A DNA stretch of 64,000 bases from Streptomyces cyanogenus (GTDB lineage Bacteria; Actinomycetota; Actinomycetes; Streptomycetales; Streptomycetaceae): positions 6,548,001-6,612,000 of the forward strand of contig NZ_CP071839.1 in the NCBI RefSeq assembly GCF_017526105.1. The letters run 5' to 3'. The notes beneath the pieces are model-generated. The model saw only the letters and a list, made by a program, of their open reading frames with translations, ran no database searches and had not been told where the DNA came from. Made by a program: the position numbers and the translations under genes. Below, piece after piece: positions 62,621 through 64,000 of this stretch. Every line of letters starts with the position of its first letter. The first letter of the stretch is position 1.

Positions 62621-63015
62621 CGACCGAGCGCGTCAACCCGCCCGGACTGGCCCCGCCCACGGGCTTCTCGCACGCCGTCGTCGCGACCGGCTCCCGCGTG
62701 GTGTTCCTCGCGGGCCAGACCGCCCTCGACGGTGACGGCAAGATCACCGGCGAGACGCTGCCCGAGCAGTTCGGGAAGGCCCTCGGCAACCTCCTCACCG
62801 CCCTGCGCGCGGCCGGCGGCACCCCCGCCGACCTCGCCCGGGTCACCGTCTACGCCACCGACGTCGCCGCGTACCGCGCCCACGCCGCGCAACTCGGCCG
62901 GATCTGGCGGGAGTCGGCGGGCCGTGACTACCCCGCGATGGCCGTCGTGGAGGTCGTACGGCTGTGGGACGAGCGGGCACTGGTGGAGCTGGACGGGTTC
63001 GCCGTACTGCCCTAG
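62617..63015 (+). CDS. RidA-family protein without the canonical Arg
   Basis: A 132-residue RidA/YjgF trimer-forming fold (FSHAVVATGSRVVFLAGQTALDGDG, and AMAVVEVVRLWDERALVELDGFAVLP). In RidA deaminases Arg105 (PAR) is needed for imine hydrolysis; here the place reads YPAM, with Met in place of Arg. It overlaps the acyl-CoA dehydrogenase gene (GTGA). It could still handle an enamine or imine intermediate of the amino-ring pathway, but by a different mechanism than RidA. Confidence 0.83.
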   Translation: MTTERVNPPGLAPPTGFSHAVVATGSRVVFLAGQTALDGDGKITGETLPEQFGKALGNLLTALRAAGGTPADLARVTVYATDVAAYRAHAAQLGRIWRESAGRDYPAMAVVEVVRLWDERALVELDGFAVLP

Positions 63016-63032
63016 GGCCCCGTCCGGATCAC

Positions 63033-63062
63033 GCCGGGCTCGGTCCGGACCGGAGCCCCGGC
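63033..63062. terminator. Imperfect GC hairpin after the RidA gene
   Basis: GCCGGGCTCGGTCC is nearly complementary to GGACCGGAGCCCCGGC with two bulges, 18 bases after the RidA stop. Confidence 0.55.
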
Positions 63063-63207
63063 ACCCTCGCCCCCCTGGGCCGTACCCCCGCCGTTACCGG
63101 CCCGGACGTGGCCGTGACGCGCCACCGATGGGGCTACGGTCACGTCCTGCGGCCCGGACGCCCGGTACCAGTGGAGACCCTCGGCCCCTGGAACCGGGAG
63201 GTATCCC

Positions 63208-63630
63208 ATGCCCGTACGCCCCGTTCTCGCCACGGCCCTCGGCGCCGTCGCGCTGCTGTGCCCCGCCGCCGGCCCGGCCGCCGCCGGCCCCTCCGAGCTG
63301 ATCACCGTCGACCCGGTCGGCCGGCTCGCGTCCGACGGCACCGTGACGCTGTCCGGAACCTACCGCTGCACCGGCGCCACCGGGCCGGTGTTCGTCGGCT
63401 CCTCGCTCAGTCAGGGTGACGCCCGCCTCGAACCCGGGGGCGGCGGCGCCGCCCGGTGCGACGGCGCCGAGCACCACTGGGAGAACTCCGGCAAGGTCTC
63501 GGCGGCGACGCTGAGAGCGGGGGCGGCCCAGGCGGAGGCCACGCTCAGGGAGTTGCGCCCCTCGGGCGGCACCCCGCTGCCGGCCCTCCGCGCGGTGACG
63601 AGCCGGACCATCACGCTGAGCCAGGAGTGA
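63208..63630 (+). CDS. Secreted DUF6299-like protein
   Basis: A 140-residue protein with an N-terminal signal peptide (about 1-26, ending AAAGP). The mature part is a small beta-rich domain with two Cys (about 50 and 76) that probably form a disulfide, and a C-terminal SRTITLSQE strand. It resembles DUF6299, a small secreted Streptomyces family of unknown function. ATG 63208 follows GGGAGGT. It stands alone between the RidA and GntR genes. Confidence 0.65.
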   Translation: MPVRPVLATALGAVALLCPAAGPAAAGPSELITVDPVGRLASDGTVTLSGTYRCTGATGPVFVGSSLSQGDARLEPGGGGAARCDGAEHHWENSGKVSAATLRAGAAQAEATLRELRPSGGTPLPALRAVTSRTITLSQE

Positions 63631-63783
63631 CGCCGGGGGGCCTACCCGTCCGCCGTCCGGCCCGTCACCGAAGGGGCCGCACGGCCGCGGGTCCGGCGGA
63701 CCGTCGGACGCCCGGCGGCCGGTACCGCACCGCCTCGACCGCCGACGACGCCGGTCACCCCGGTTTCCTGGTCCGCGGCCGGT

Positions 63784-64000
63784 TCAGGCGCCGCCGAGCC
63801 CGTCCCGGTCCGGAGCCGGCCTCCGCCGGATCACCGGGGCGTCCGGCCGGCGCAGGGCGGCCACGAACTTGTAGCGGGACCCCCGGTACACCGAGCGCAC
63901 CCACTCCACGGGTGAGCCCTGCGCGTCCCGCGAGTGCCGGGACAGCAGCAGCATCGGCATCCCCACGTCGGTGGCGAGCAACTGTGCCTCGCGCGGGGTC
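63784..64000 (-). CDS. C-terminal end of a GntR-family regulator (UTRA domain), partial
   Basis: The gene runs off the window; only about the last 71 codons are visible. The segment TPREAQLLATDVGMPMLLLSR followed by GSPVEWVRSVYRGSRYKFVA is typical of the UTRA ligand-binding domain of HutC-type GntR regulators. The DNA-binding half is beyond the edge. Confidence 0.8.
   Translation of the reverse strand, partial: TPREAQLLATDVGMPMLLLSRHSRDAQGSPVEWVRSVYRGSRYKFVAALRRPDAPVIRRRPAPDRDGLGGA

Overview
The window looks like a Streptomyces chromosome. It is very GC-rich with GC-biased third codon positions, frequent GTG starts, many ATGA/GTGA stop-start overlaps, and several Streptomyces-type genes: a light-induced carotenoid cluster, a SARP-type regulator, DUF6099 and DUF6299 proteins, a SepF paralogue and a K15-like DD-peptidase. 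I saw no tRNA, rRNA, insertion sequence, prophage or CRISPR array.

Layout. 0-2 kb: the end of a PP2C-type phosphatase gene, a CarH-like cobalamin-binding protein without a DNA-binding domain, and a STAS anti-sigma antagonist, all overlapping; together they look like a light- or B12-responsive partner switch. 2-13 kb: an SDR gene, DNA photolyase, crtU-crtT-crtY (minus strand) and crtI-crtB-Rieske (plus strand), an isorenieratene-type carotenoid cluster with no crtE in the window. Tandem repeats lie in front of crtI and between crtI and crtB. 13.6-19.1 kb: a tight five-gene operon for a 2,3-diaminopropionate-derived amino acid (SbnA, SbnB, FAD/NAD(P)-binding protein, MetA-type acyltransferase, LysE exporter), product unknown. 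19.4-24.4 kb: methylmalonyl-CoA mutase (two subunits) and its GTPase MeaB. 24.5-28.8 kb: a KAP-like membrane NTPase and an unknown partner. 28.9-38.7 kb: MarR/YceI pair, polytopic membrane protein, SepF, a repeat array, an ATPase and a MazG-like protein, DUF6099, an F420-type oxidoreductase, a DD-peptidase and a lipoprotein. 38.8-42.8 kb: the Hen1-Pnkp RNA repair pair. 42.9-45.4 kb: a compact RiPP-like locus (28-codon peptide gene, B12-type radical SAM enzyme, DUF5825 protein).

45.5-51.0 kb is the most striking region. Two membrane proteins are followed by a TIR-like protein; the second membrane protein and the TIR-like protein share a near-identical Asn-rich 19-residue motif at their facing ends. 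Next to them stand a divergent pair: a two-TM protein with a ThsA-type macro domain (DUF6430-like) and a SARP/BTAD regulator fused to the same macro domain. This resembles type II Thoeris (TIR enzyme plus TM-macro effector) with added amyloid-like coupling and a macro-domain transcription factor. Its function is inferred only from domains.

51.2-55.5 kb: arginine deiminase, ornithine carbamoyltransferase, an amino-acid permease and an RsbW-like ATPase. 55.7-63.0 kb: an anthranilate (2-aminobenzoyl-CoA) degradation locus with a PaaX-type regulator. A 37-bp element is repeated in front of two of its plus-strand operons. 63.2-64 kb: a secreted DUF6299 protein and the end of a GntR-family regulator gene cut by the window edge.
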